Source: Chrysemys picta bellii
Lineage: Eukaryota > Chordata > Testudines > Emydidae
Length of the DNA stretch: 64,000 bases
Assembly (NCBI RefSeq): GCF_011386835.1
Contig: NC_088794.1
Location: forward strand, 67,776,434 to 67,840,433
Direction: 5' to 3'
Position 1 is the stretch's first letter, and every line of letters starts with the position of its first letter. Shown here in pieces: positions 44,310 through 55,751 of the stretch. The translations under genes were made by a program, and so were the position numbers. Under the pieces are notes generated by a model. The model ran no database searches. It was not told where the DNA came from and was given only the letters and a program-made list of their open reading frames with translations.

Positions 44310-45745
44310 CTAATGATTAAATAGAAGTGTCATCGAAGGACAGATCCTCCACTGTTTCTGAACCTCCCTGGGAAACCCTGAAGCATGAACCCATGATTCC
44401 CTGCACATTGCAATGGCTGTAGCCATCACCCCTGAAGATGTCTCAGATGCATCTACCACTGATGGAAGACTGGTCCCGGCAACAATCTTGCCTTCTTCTA
44501 TAAAAGCCTGAAAACGAGCTCTGTCCTGCTGCGGCAACTTCTCAGCAAAGTCCACAGATTCTGAATAGTTCAAGAAATCGTACTTAGCCATCAGTGCTTG
44601 GTAGTTGGCTGTCCTGAACTGAAGGCTAGAAAAAGAAAAGACCTTCCTTTGCAATAAGTCAAGATGTTTGCCTTCCTTATCAGTCAGAGTAGATCATGAG
44701 TGTTGCTACCTAGATTTCTCCATGGACCACTAAAGGGTTTGCGGCAGCATGAGAGAACAGACATTCCAGCCCTTTGCTGGGACATGGTAATGTTTCTCTG
44801 CCCTCTTAGGAGTAGGGGCACAAGTAACTGGGGAATGCCAGACCACTCTAGCTGACTCCAATATGGCTTTAGTAACAGGGAGCGCTATTTGACTGGAACC
44901 AAAGAATAGCAGGATGTCCAGGAACTTATGCTGAGGATCCTGAACTTCCTTAAGAGGAATCTGAAACTCCTCTGCAATTCTACAAAGAAGTTCTTGGAAC
45001 TGCTTATAGCGATCAGAAGGATGGAGACATCGGAGCCACCACCTCATCTGGGGATGAAGATGACAATCTTGTTGGTTCCAGTGGAACTGCTGGGTCCGGC
45101 ATGTGTTCCTCCTCCTCCTCAACTGGATTAGGAGGCAGCTCTGGTTGCCCTCTCAGACAGGTGGATGAGATGGCTCCCTAGTACATGGACCGACATGGAG
45201 GCAGGGCCGGCTCCAGGGTTTTGGCCGCCCCAAGCAGCCAAAAAAAAAAAAAAAAAAAAAAAGCAATTCGGCAGAAGGTCCTTTGCTCCAAGCGGGAGTG
45301 AGGGTCCGTCCGCCGAATTGCTGCCGAATAGCTGGACCTGCCGCCCCTCTCTGGAGTGGCCGCCCCAAGCACCTGCTTGCCAAGCTGGTGCCTGGAGGCG
45401 GCCCTGCATGGAGGGATGGTAAGGGTCACATGGCTCTGAATAAGGCCAATAAAATGAATTAGATGAAGGTGGCAGAGGTCCTCATGGCATGGGGTACTAA
45501 CAGCTGTGAGGCAGATGATGAGATGGAGGTTGATCCTAAGCTGGTTCAGGCCTCCTGTCTGGGAAGGCATGTTTTGGAGGAGGAATTAATGGTTCATCGC
45601 GTAGTTCAGAATCTTTTGAGGAAGAGAAAGCCGTAGTCGGCCCACCTTGGTCAGAGGTATGCCGAATTCTGCTTTCAAAATTCTTCTGCTCCAGGTGCTT
45701 GGAACACATGTACCCACAGTGGAATACACACAGGGATCAGCACTC
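44310..45745 (-). pseudogene. DIRS-type gag (LAP2-alpha-like domain), decayed
   Basis: Minus-strand frames at 44730-45122 (RYKQFQELLCRIAEEFQIPL, ALPVTKAILE, TCAPTPKRAEKHYHVPAKG) and 44310-44654 (FRTANYQALMAKYDF, VMATAIAMCRESW) match, by eye, the LAP2-alpha C-terminal domain family, which vertebrate TMPO shares with DIRS1-like retrotransposon gag proteins. The two frames are offset and the N-terminal part is split by a MITE. The right end (about 45700-45745, cacagtggaatacacaca...cactcgaaga) resembles a DIRS terminus. The second DIRS remnant is at 62518-64000. Confidence 0.65.
45202..45406. mobile_element. hAT MITE nested in the DIRS gag remnant
   Basis: The ends CAGGGCCGGCTCCAGG and the inverse of CAGGGCCGCCTCCAGG are flanked by a perfect 8-bp duplication CATGGAGG (45194-45201 and 45407-45414). 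205 bp, with a run of about 22 A residues (45240-45262) and an internal inverted word (caattcgg / ccgaattg). No coding sequence. Confidence 0.9.
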
Positions 45746-45776
45746 GAAGACAAATACACAGTATTGATTAAGCCTT

Positions 45777-47310
45777 TGCTGAGAATGCTTTAAAGGGAAC
45801 TGGCGATGCAATCTGTTCCAAGCCTTTCGTGGTATGTATCGATGCAATCCATGATGAAGCTTGCAAAGAATTAGTGTTACTAGTATGGTATTTAATGGAG
45901 AGGAAGGAATGGTAGTGGAGAGATTTCTAGATTTAAATAAATGTAATATAGGTATCAATGTATCCATATTTGAGAAGATAAATGAATGCTTTCGAGAACA
46001 TTTCATTCCATGGGAGAATCTAATAGAATTCTCCAGTGATAATGCCTCTATAAAGAAGGGAGTTAATCACTCTGTTCTTACAGAACTAAAAGGAAAGCAA
46101 ACCAAGGTTTATAATGTTGGGTGTCCATACCATCTGATTCACATTGTGGCTAACAAAGCTACAAAGATGTTAGCAGTAGATGTTGACAATACAGTAACTA
46201 GAGTATATGGTCACTTCTCAAGAAGCTCTAAAAGAAAAGAAATACTGAAAGAATTTGATGATTTTTGCAGTGTAGAAAGCAGAATTTTTTTGGACCATGT
46301 GCTAAGTCGAGGGCTAAGTTTGCAGCATTGTTTAACCAGACTACTTCAGCAATATCTAGCTTTGAAGGCATATTCCCCCCCCACCCCCCCGTTAATAAAG
46401 ATCCTGGTGTAAAATCTCAAACTAATCTTTGAAAATCTACAAATTGAACTGTATTACCTGTTTTTGCATAATGTTTTGCCTGTGTTTGATAGTTTGTATG
46501 AGATGCTGCAAAGTGAAGCCCCTCTCGCCCACTGCTTGCATGACACCATTATGCACCTGTTCCAAAAGATCTTTGGAAGATACATAAAGCCATCCTGTCT
46601 CAAAGAAACAAAAGAATTGTCAAAGGTAGATTTCTTAAATCCAGAAAACCAAGTGGAGGAGAACAAATTGTTTGTTGGATTTTGTGCCTCACCATTCCTG
46701 AAGTCTGAAGAAATTTAATGCGGTGCTCATTGTGACACTATCCGTAAAAGTTTTTACTCTGATGTGAAGTGAATGAATGCGAAGCTATGGAAGCTCTTCT
46801 GGAAAAACTTCAGAGAAGGATGACATTTTATAGTCTTTGTGTTAGATTTCAGGAAGAGAAGCAGACATGAATTTTCTATTCTAGTGAAGACACTGACAAC
46901 CTTTCCAGTAATTCCCACAGAAGAAATGGACAGCCTCAACAATGAATTTGTTACCTCCCAGTTAACAAAGAAGTTTTAATTTGAAACAGAATCAATGCTA
47001 GAGACGTCTTTTTGCAACAAGATGAGTGAACTAAAAAGTCCAGTGTCAGGGACACACAGTTTCCACTGCTTTCCAAAGCTATCTGAGTTTTGTCTCATAG
47101 CAATGCTGGATGTGAAAGGATTTTCAGCATATGTGCAAAAATTTGCACCCATCAGAGAAATGAAATCAAAACTAGGACACTAAGGGGTGTACTTGCCACC
47201 AAAATGAATTTGTTTTGCAAACAGTACTGTTACCAGCTCTATCCGAGCAAGGAGAGGCTGAAGAAAGCAAGAGTGATATGTTCACAGTACTTCAACAAGA
47301 TAATTAATAA
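45777..47310 (+). pseudogene. hAT transposase pseudogene
   Basis: Broken frames run in order along the plus strand. First, VVERFLDLN...IPWENLIEFSSDNAS and NVGCPYHLIHIVANKA (45861-46412), the RNase H-like catalytic region. Then LPVFDSLYEMLQSEAPLAH and DFLNPENQVEENKLFVGF (46464-46718). Last, SHSNAGCERIFSICAKI (from 47090), the C-terminal dimerisation domain. Numerous stops and frameshifts separate them. No target duplication was found. It belongs to a different hAT lineage from the 33235 element. Confidence 0.75.
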
Positions 47311-48722
47311 AGTAAATACATGTTTCTATGGTATTATTTAGCAAAGTAATAATATAAAGGAACTTCTATAGTGTGTCTATTCAGATAGGCTTTATTAGCA
47401 AATTAAATACCACCACAAATCTCCCTGAAATTATTTTGGAAATGTTGGTCAGTATGGATATCTGAGACAGAAGGCAGAACTGAACCAGAGTCTCCCATGT
47501 TCTGGGTGACTACCAGTGTTGGTGGGAGGGGGCTTCTCCTCTGTTTTTCTTGAGAAAGGGATGACCTGGCTTAGGCAATGAATTCCAGGAAAGGCTTCAT
47601 GGCTGTGAATCCCAAGTGGAGAGAGATGCCTCCATTAGGCCTGGAGTTAGGCACCTATCACCTACTGAAGAGCGGGGTTTAGGACACACCCTTCTCCTTG
47701 GCATTTCATACTGGCTATCTTGGGCAGCTCCCAGCTCAATCTGCTGCCTTTTGTGAATCCTATCTTTAGGCAACTAATTCTCCCCTTGTATAGGGAGCCC
47801 AGGTGCCTAACTCAGGGCTGTGAATTCCACTTGGTGGCAAAGTGCCTTAAAGTTAGGCTTTGCAATGCTGAGTGTAGTCCCCCATGTGACTCTCATGCTG
47901 AATCTCTCAGTGCCTCAGTTCCTAGCTGTAAAATGGGGCCAAAAACACTTCCTTTGGCTGTACAGACTGTAAGCTCTTCAGCACAGGGAGAGTCTTCTAC
48001 TACGTATGTGCAAAGCACCCTCTGCAACAGGGGTCTGATCTCTGGACGTTAGGTAGTACTGTAATACTACTGCTGATAAGGAAGGGTATGAGTCCATCTC
48101 TTCTCCTATAGCTGTATGGACTCTTTAGACCTAACTGGAATAAAAAGTACTACAAAAACTTACTCGTGGGTGTGAAATTAAGCAGGAGTGGCTCTGAACA
48201 TACACAAAGAGCAGATCTATTGAGTAAGAAGATGCTATTTTTGAATAGTCACTTTCCAGAGTAGAATTGCTTGTTAACATCACTGCAGATTCTAAAGCTT
48301 TTGTTGGTTTTTTTGGGGGGCGGCGTAAAGAAAACGAGTTTTATATCTCTGAAAATAGATATAAAATTCGCAGAAAGATGCTGTCCATTACAAACCCTTA
48401 ATGGGTGATATGTGAAAGGCTTTTCTTGATGCCTCACCTGGAGAGACTGATTTCTGAGAAGGGAAGGCCTATTTGTGGTGTATTGGTATCTAACCAGTTT
48501 CAGACTAGTACAGCAGGGTGTAATACCACTTACAATGACAGCAGAATAAAGATATACTGCGAGATATATTGTTTTCAACAAAGCATACCTTTGAAAAATA
48601 TATTCAGTCTTTCAAAGGTTATATTAGCGAAGGTTTAAAATGTGGAAATCAAATATATTTGTATTTTTTAAAACAAAGATGAACCATCCAAGGCATTGCT
48701 AATTATTAAACCAGAAGAAAGC
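47311..48722. other. BBOX1: Region 3' of BBOX1 with old repeat remnants
   Basis: This includes the 3' UTR of the minus-strand BBOX1 gene, whose polyadenylation site I could not locate. About 47640-47870 is a palindromic old repeat (ttaggcacc / aggtgcctaa) and 47890-48066 a MIR/L2-like tail. Confidence 0.4.
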
Positions 48723-48883
48723 TTAATTGCCATTCTGGACAATCTTCCTCAGGAGTCGGAGTCTTGACATTACCACATCCCAGTCTGCATAAGCACCTTC
48801 CAGGTGACGGGATATTTCTGTTCCTGATTGGTAGCTCCGGCGACCATGCAGTAAACGCCAGTTGTCAAATGTTACTATGTCTC
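48723..48883 (-). CDS. BBOX1: BBOX1 last coding exon
   Basis: Gamma-butyrobetaine dioxygenase is a cytosolic Fe(II)/2-oxoglutarate-dependent hydroxylase that makes L-carnitine from gamma-butyrobetaine. This exon follows a tag acceptor (48884-48886), opens in phase 1 with the second base of a glycine codon, and encodes DIVTFDNWRLLHGRRSY... to RKIVQNGN and TAA (48723-48725). The His in LLHGRR corresponds to the third iron ligand (His347 in human), and a conserved arginine shortly after (SRHLEG) to the 2-oxoglutarate-binding residue. The exon ends exactly where the known family proteins end. 161 bp of coding sequence. Confidence 0.95.
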
Positions 48884-49139
48884 CTACGAAGAGATTAAAC
48901 AACGTACTTCACAACTTTGTCATGTTTTCCATCATTTCAAATATATAACACATTGAAGTTCTTTAAATGCATTTGTCTGAGTGTCTCTTAAAACCCACAG
49001 CCCCAAAACACCTGTTCCCCACAACTGAGAAATGTAAACATTCCTAGAAAGCACAACATTCCATCACTTACATCTGTCTGTGCCTGGGGTAACTGAGCAC
49101 CTCATAATCATTAATATACTGATGCTCACAACATCCCAG

Positions 49140-49310
49140 TGGCATTGAGCAGTGCTATTATCACCATGTTACGGATGGGAACTGAGACAGAGAGGGACTA
49201 AGTGACTTGCCCACAGTCATCCAGGAAGTCTATGGCTGGGAATTGAATTCAGGTATCTCAAGTCTCAGGCTGGAGCCCTAGCCACTGTATCTCCTGCAAA
49301 CTGCAACGCC
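49140..49310 (+). repeat. MIR/L2-like ancient repeat
   Basis: The order attatcaccatgttacgg, actgagacagagagggac, taagtgacttgcccac and gggaattgaattcagg is the conserved core of this old amniote repeat type. Confidence 0.6.
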
Positions 49311-49651
49311 CTCCCACATCACTAGGGTTATAGAGGCTGCAGGAGTACCACAACTCTATGGCTGGAATAACCACTTTGCATGGATCCAACCAGCACAGAG
49401 AAAGGGGTCTGACATGAAATAAAAGGACCTCACCAATGGTGGCAATGCAGCACAGCCTCTACTCCCCCACCCTACTCCTCTCTGCTGCCTGAAGGGGGGG
49501 GGAGGGGAGGAATGTACAGGGTATCCAATTCATCATTGTAGGGGATAACCACAGCACAGAATGGAGCTAGGAGGCTCTCACTCCTCAGTCAGGGACCACT
49601 CACATTTGGCCAAGTTCTCAGCCTTTGAAAAACTGCAGTTTGCACCTCAGA

Positions 49652-49988
49652 TACCAACTTTCACGTGGTAAATAAGCACCCCAACTTTCACAATAAGCCA
49701 AAAATCAAGCTAATCCCATATCAAAACAAGGCCAAAACAACCTAATCCCTAAAACCCCCAACGCTGTATGTGACTAGATCCCCCTGACGTGCAGTCGGGG
49801 ACAGTGGTGGGCCCGCTGTGCACCCCTGACTCTCTCCACCTCTGGCCCCTGCTTGCCAGGAACCGATCAAAAAAAAAGAAGCAACAAGCTGCAACAAGCT
49901 ACAAGCCAAAAACTAGCCAACAAGCAACTCACAAGCCAATTAGCCCAATTTCTGCGTTTTTTTCATGGGTTTGGCATGTCTGGTTTGC
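49652..49988 (+). repeat. Dispersed repeat of unknown class, copy 2
   Basis: Same family and strand as 20296-20668. The central C-rich part is shorter and the aagcaacaagctacaagcc block is slightly expanded (aagctgcaac duplication). Confidence 0.7.
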
Positions 49989-51519
49989 ACATGCTCTGAA
50001 GCAGCTTCTTAATAGTCTGGGAGATAAATTCTTCAAAGGTTCTGCTGGTACTGAACACACATACACATGGAGCTGTGAGGCTCTTGAGTGACTGCACTGC
50101 ACATGTGCTATCCCCACAAAACAACTCAGCATGCTCCATCTCTGGGTGCTGGGGGTAAGCAGGACTTTCCCGGCAATTGTGGCTCTTGGCTGCTGTGGGG
50201 CCAGGCACCAGAACTGAGAGCAACGGACTGTCTGTCCTGTAGACTCAAATGCTCTTGCTGATGGTGCCCAACAGTGAGGAGGAAGGAAGCAGCCTGATTA
50301 GAAGGCAGAGGTGAGGCATGGTGGGGGTGTGCGTGTGCTTGGGTGTGGGGGGACATGAAAAGAGGGGAATGAAAGAGCCAGAGGGTGGGGAGACGCAGAC
50401 AGGGAAGCAGTAGCCGACAGGAGCTGGGGGAAGGGGCAGCAGAGGGAGTTAGGGAGGAGAGGTGGAGGTGTCTGGGTGGTATACAGGTGTGATTCAGGGG
50501 GAAGAAGGGTAGGAGTCTGGGTCTGGATAGGGTTAGAGGGAATGGGAGCAGGAGCTGGAGGAAGGGGCTGGAGAAGGTGAGACAGATGTGGTGCGGGACA
50601 GGGGAAAAGGGTCAATAAGCACTTAGAGCATACTATCTTCGGGTTTTTACACTGCTGCCCACCATTGTAATGTCTGAGCACCTTCCATGCAAAATCCCCT
50701 CCAGAATGTGGAACTGAACCCAGGAGTCCTGAGACTCTACATTCCTCTGCTGTCAGCAAATATGTACGAAACCTACTTTCAAAGTGTGTCTTATCTCCCT
50801 CTATGCCCAATCCAAGTACTCTGCCTGCTGCTCCTATCAATAACTCTGTTAGCTCAAGTGGCAGAGGTCTGAGAGGATCTAAAGTTTCCAAACCTGCTTG
50901 ATGACCCGAGCGGGTGTCAGTATGATGCTACATGAAGGAAATTCTGTGCTCTCAGATTTTTTTTTTTTTACATGAGGAAACGACATCCAAAACCACTACC
51001 TTAAAAGAACATTATTAAGGTTGCAAAGTTGAGCACTCAAAAGTTAGGGAATGTCAGAATTAAGTTTGCCCATACAGCCTTAATCCAGCCCCCTTGTGCA
51101 TATGGCTTTTGATACAGTGTACATACTATTTTTTTTCCAAAGGATCCCTGCCTCATTCAGTGCTTTGGGAATTAATCAGGTTTATATAGTGAAGGAGGGT
51201 GTTATCTCTAGGACTCCTGCCGCACGGTGGAAGGTATGTAGTGAATAAGGCAGGAAACTGGAGGAAGAGAAACAAGATTGCCTGTTCTCAAATGGATAAA
51301 GCAGATGTTAATTCCTTTGAAGTTTACACTGCTGGTGTGGAGTCAGGAGTCTGGCTGATCCCATAGGTGTGGTGGGGGAGAAGGACCTAGATGGGAAATG
51401 TTAGACAAAGGATTAGGAAACTGTTAAAAAGAGCAGACTGAGGAAGAAAGGTAGTGTCTGCAGTGAAAGAGACGGCAACCAGTTTCCTAGACACTGGGGA
51501 ACCAGGCAGAGCGATGCAA

Positions 51520-51915
51520 GGGGAGGGAGGGTGCATGAGAGATTGTGCAGAGGAGGAGGAACTGTGAAGGACTGCATGGAGGATGTTAAAGAGGGACCAC
51601 AAGAGATCATGCAGAGGAAGTGGAAGGGCCATGAGGGATTTGCGGTAAAAGAGGAAGAACGACGAGGTATCACGTGCAGTGGGAGGAAGATCCAGGACTG
51701 TGTGGATCATGCGGAGTAGGAAGAGGGACCACACGGGACCATGTTGAGGAGGACGGGGAGGAAGGACAACAAGGGACTGTGCAGAGAAAAGACCACAAAA
51801 GATCATGAGGATGATGCTCAGGGGCCAACAAGGTATCACTGGAGGAAGAGGGACCACAAAGGTTTGCTCAGAGAAGCAGGAGGAGGAAGCAGCACGAAGG
51901 ACCATACAAGGATGA
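51520..51915. repeat. Degenerate purine-rich minisatellite
   Basis: Words such as gagggaccacaa, gatcatgcagagg and aggaggaagag recur with roughly 40-bp spacing but no clean period. The strand is strongly purine-biased on plus, which explains the long open frames on both strands. Confidence 0.6.
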
Positions 51916-52639
51916 AGAACTGTTGGTAAGAGAACAAATGCAGGTGCCTTTAATAATGGGTGATGAGTAAAGAACAACTAGGTTGAGGAAAGAGATGGCT
52001 GCACAGATGAGAGTCGCCCACAGCAACCTCTCAGGAGATGTGTGAATCTTTATTCCCTCGGGTGCTAGGACAGAGCCTTATTCCCTGTTACAGCTAGCAC
52101 AGGGGAGGGGCTAATACATTTCCCATGTGTCCGAGGCTGTCTCCAGCTTTGGGAGCTACCTTGGGAAAGTGGCTGAAACAGAGAGCACTCATGGCTCCCC
52201 TCTCAGTCATGGGTCCACATATGATGATCTGGTTTTAGTGGGTGAACTCACTTCACATACACAAAGCCAGAGGCTCTGTGAAGGTGATGAGCATGGGGGC
52301 TGGCAAGTAAAATCCACCCACAACCCAGAGGCAAGGTGCAGGTTTGCGGTGCACTGCCCCTCCCCCGCCCCCGGCAGCTATTACTACAGCCTATGGGCTG
52401 GAAGAGTGTGTGCTCCAGCATCTCCACCCTGCTTGTGTGGGGCAACAGTGCCACTGGAGACACGTAATAATGGATCTCCTGGTCCATCTACATCGCTGGC
52501 CTCTGCAGCACACAGGACAGCAGATGCCTTCATGTATAGCCCTGCTGCACAAACCTACTGCAGCACATTAGCATGGCACATCTTTGCACAGCACTGTGCA
52601 CCATGGTAATTTTCAGCCAACATGCTCAAAACAGCCTGC

Positions 52640-52975
52640 ATTTTGTGTGTGTGTATTTTCTCGGCTCACGTAGCCATACTCACACTAGCGCTCATTGCAC
52701 TAGCGTGCTAAAAATAGTCGAGTAATCATGGTAGCAAAGACTGAAGCAAGTGGCAGGAACAGATTAGTCACCTTGAGTACAAACCTGACTGGAACCCCCT
52801 GGGTACATACTTAGGGTGGCTAGTCTGTGCCACTGCTTGCTGCTGCCCATTCTACCGCAGCTACACTACTATTTTTAGTGTGCTGGCTTGGTGAGAGCTA
52901 GTGCAAGTGTATGAAAACTGGGATTCACACTCTCAGCTCCAAGTGTAGACACAGCCACAGTCCTCAATTAAGTGA
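52640..52975. mobile_element. MITE-like element
   Basis: Internal inverted words (gctaaaaatagtcg / actatttttagtgtgct; cactagcgc / gctagtg) and an end reading aagtgtagacacagcc match by eye a reptilian non-autonomous element related to that at 13796-14090. Termini were not resolved. Confidence 0.45.
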
Positions 52976-53219
52976 TCACATACTACTTTTTACCACAAGA
53001 CCCCTTCCTCATACTGCACAGAAGGAACGTGCTCACTTAATGGGCAGCTATTCAATGGTTTGTGTTATCCTCATCATTCAGCCTGGGCCCCATGAATTAT
53101 TTACTGCACACTATTTAAACCCGGCTCCAAATACAGAGTAATTAATTTCCTCCTATGGTTTCTATGATGCTCTCACGATAGTATCTGAATGCTTCATACC
53201 TAGTAGTGAATGTGTCTTC

Positions 53220-53300
53220 ACAACACCCCTGTAAGGTAGTTCAGTGCTATTATCCCCATTCTACAAATGGGGAACTGAGGCACAGAGAAATTAAGGGTAA
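53220..53300 (+). repeat. MIR/L2-like fragment
   Basis: The stretch caacacccctgtaaggtag...ccattctacaaatgggg...ctgaggcacagagaaatta is the typical conserved part of the old amniote repeat. Confidence 0.65.
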
Positions 53301-53619
53301 AACTATCTAAAGTGTCCACTGATTTTGGATGCCCAACTTGATACACCTCAGACCTAATTTTCCAGAAAACTTAGCATTTTTATAGCACTTTACAAATTAA
53401 AAACACAGCTCCAATTGATTTCAGTTGCGGTCATAAGTGCTCTGGACTTCTCCAAATCTGGCCCCAAGTATTTCATGTGGGGCACTCAGAGAGGACCGAG
53501 ATTCCCTTTTTGTACCAGAATTGTACTAACATGTTCAAACGTTTAGGATTTTGATCTTAGGCAAAAGCATGAAAATAAATCTTCCAATTACTATAAGCAG
53601 AAGCAACTTATTCACTGAC

Positions 53620-53786
53620 CTGGTTTCATCTTGTAGGTAAACTTATGTTCCGGGCTGTTCAATAGATCAACAAATTCCTTCAAAGCTGCATAAAACGGCT
53701 GCACTTTTTCAGCAGGTATGTCAAAAACAGTGTCTCTTGTTGCATTATTATAATTGATACGAACCACCTGGCCTCTGTAATCTACA
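53620..53786 (-). CDS. BBOX1: BBOX1 coding exon, third from the left end of the protein segment
   Basis: The exon is 167 bp. It completes an aspartate codon started in the previous exon and encodes VDYRGQVVRINYNNATRD through FYAALKEFVDLL to FTYKMKPG, with the last G of the exon joined to GA of the final exon. The text is colinear with vertebrate BBOX1. The acceptor cag is at 53787-53789 and the donor gtcagtg begins at 53619. The polypyrimidine tract of the acceptor is a microsatellite. Confidence 0.95.
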
Positions 53787-53817
53787 CTGAAAGAAAGAGA
53801 GAGAGAGAGAGAGAGAA
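53787..53817 (-). promoter_or_regulatory. BBOX1: BBOX1 3' splice site whose polypyrimidine tract is a (TC)n microsatellite
   Basis: On the minus strand the sequence reads ttctctctct...ctttctttcag directly into the exon. On the plus strand it is (GA)n with two AAG interruptions. A repeat-length change would alter the tract recognised by the splicing factor U2AF. Confidence 0.85.
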
Positions 53818-54117
53818 ATGTATTATCATGTCACTCAACCTTTTAGCATATTTTTGTTTTGGTAAGGATGGGTTCACATTCCCCTTTCAGTTGCTGGCTG
53901 TTACAGCACAGTTCAACAACGAAGTGCCGTGCTATGACAAAGTATTGTACATTATTGCATATCAGACTCCTGCTTTCAAGTTTATCAATGGACCAGGGTT
54001 TAGGAAGATTAATAATCAAAGTGATTTGAGCTCCTCAATATTTTGGCATTTTTGAAAATCCCACCCTTATTCTATCTATATAAAAAATCAACACACACAT
54101 AATGTGTGTGTTTTGAT

Positions 54118-54190
54118 TAATAGATTTTTACAGCCAGAAGGGACCATTATGACATCTAACCTGACCTCCTTGTCATGTAACAAGATTAAA
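54118..54190 (-). mobile_element. CR1 3' end, short fragment
   Basis: The plus strand reads aatagatttttacagccagaagggaccattatgaca, the inverse of a CR1 tail. It lies in the intron between 54860 and 53786. Confidence 0.55.
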
Positions 54191-54859
54191 AGAAGAGGAT
54201 AAAACAGCAAGAAAGCCTCTATGTAACATAAGAGTTTTTTCTATCTAGGAGCTTCATAACATGGCAGCATCCCAGCATTAGTACACATTTCATATAGAAT
54301 TTAGATAGAAGACCAACTGAAGGATATCAAGAGAAGGTTAGTATGGTTGCTTTGAGTTCCTGGAGGGTGGAAAGAATGAGTAGGGAAAGTTGAGACAATG
54401 ATAAATTCAATAATAAAAATAATAAAGAATAACTGACACATTGTAGTACAACATAATTCAGTTGATAAGACATAATAATTAAAGACAAAATTGAAACACT
54501 GTTTTCCCACAAGGTGGCAGGCATAGACCCTCTAACATCTTTCTGCAAGAGAAACAATGAAAGATGCAAATAAAACTTTTTCATTCAAGCAAATTGTTGC
54601 TATGCAACTAGTACTTAATTTGTAATGAAAGAGTTGCTGGGGTTCAAACAATTTTTTTACATTCATAACTAATGCAGCAAGCCCAGAGGTGTCAGGGCTA
54701 TGAACTGCCATGCCCAGAGGTACTGGGGCTCAGCCCTGGCAAGCCCAGGCACAAATTAAGCACTGTGTGCAACCCTGTAATTCCTGGTGAACCAGCAATA
54801 TGGTATGAGCTACTACTGGGATTCTATTAGATATAATCACACCCTTGACTGTTACTCAC

Positions 54860-55056
54860 TCTATAATCCTCTGTTTAGACTGCATAGTGAAATCACAGTA
54901 GTCGACCCCAACATCCGTGAAGTCTACAAGGGTGGAGGAGAGGATCTGAAAGGCTTGAGGATTTTGCTCCTTCAGCTTGTTGGATACATGAAATCCATCT
55001 ACAACTTCACTTTCACCTCCAGTAGCTGCTTGTTTTATACAATGAAGAAACTGAAT
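54860..55056 (-). CDS. BBOX1: BBOX1 coding exon, second of the four seen
   Basis: A 197-bp exon in phase 0, bounded by a ttacag acceptor (ends 55057) and a gtgagt donor (starts 54859). It encodes IQFLHCIKQAATGGESEVVD through NPQAFQILSSTLVDFTDVGV to QRII plus two bases of the next codon. This is the core of the double-stranded beta-helix fold of the dioxygenase. The frame is intact and there are no internal stops. Confidence 0.95.
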
Positions 55057-55577
55057 CTGTAACAAATTAACACCTCATTACAGGAAGAAATAGCCTGGAT
55101 ATTTAATAATTCATTGTCATCAGTTCATTCATCTGTCCTGTCATTTAAAAAATATCCTAAAAGACTAAAGGACCTGTATCCCCATTGTATTACCCCAGTT
55201 TCACACCAGTCTGAGTCTACTGTCACAATGGGGTAAAACTTAAGTAACAAGGTGGTGAATTAGGCCTAAATCACAAAGCTCTGGTTCCATAAATTTCTTC
55301 TGGCCTGAGTCAGGTTGGTACAACTGGTGATTATTGCCATATAATTTAAACACACACTGTGGTCATTACTGCCTCTCTAAATATAGGAAATTATTTTCCA
55401 CTTGCAGAAATGACATAATTAGGTGTGAAAAATGTGCTCATCAAGGATGTCAGTATGTGTCACTGGCTCATTGAAGACAGCAGGTCTAAGATATCTACAG
55501 CAATAATGGACCCTCAGGATACATACACTTCTGTTTATGTTGTGTTCAGAGTTCTCAAAAAATTGGACAAGATGGAG

Positions 55578-55751
55578 CTGAAGGGCCAAATTCTGCTCAC
55601 AGTTGCACGAATGTAAATCTGGGATAACACTATTGGGCCCAGTGTTGCTCCTACCGATGTTAATGGCAAACTTCCAGTGACATCAAGGAGAGCAGCAGCA
55701 GGTCCACTTTCTGCAGTTTACATCAGTGTAACTAAACACAGAATTGGACCA
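55578..55751. repeat. Palindromic amniote repeat
   Basis: The left end aagggccaaattctgctcac mirrors the right end gtgtaactaaacacagaattggacc, around a centre of tgttaatggcaaacttccag. It is an imperfect inverted repeat of about 170 bp. Confidence 0.5.

Larger units (their letters stand above)
48884..53619 (-). other. BBOX1: BBOX1 intron (4.7 kb)
   Basis: The donor is at 53619-53618 (gtcagtg) and the acceptor ends at 48884. It contains a MIR-like repeat at about 49140-49310, repeat copy 2 (49652-49988), a purine-rich minisatellite (51520-51915), a MITE (52640-52975) and another MIR remnant (53220-53300). No other exon was recognised. The open frames at 50298-50891 and 51387-51977 are discussed under rejected items. 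Confidence 0.8.

Noticed and set aside
50298..50891. 197-codon minus-strand frame in a BBOX1 intron
   Set aside because: The second half is Pro/Ser-rich over GA-rich DNA, the first half has no domain I recognise, and there is no sign of splice sites.
51387..51977. 196-codon minus-strand frame with hydrophobic stretches
   Set aside because: It lies entirely on a degenerate minisatellite. The hydrophobic look results from the pyrimidine-rich strand.
52127..52609. 160-codon plus-strand frame
   Set aside because: It lies inside the BBOX1 intron on the opposite strand and no domain is seen.
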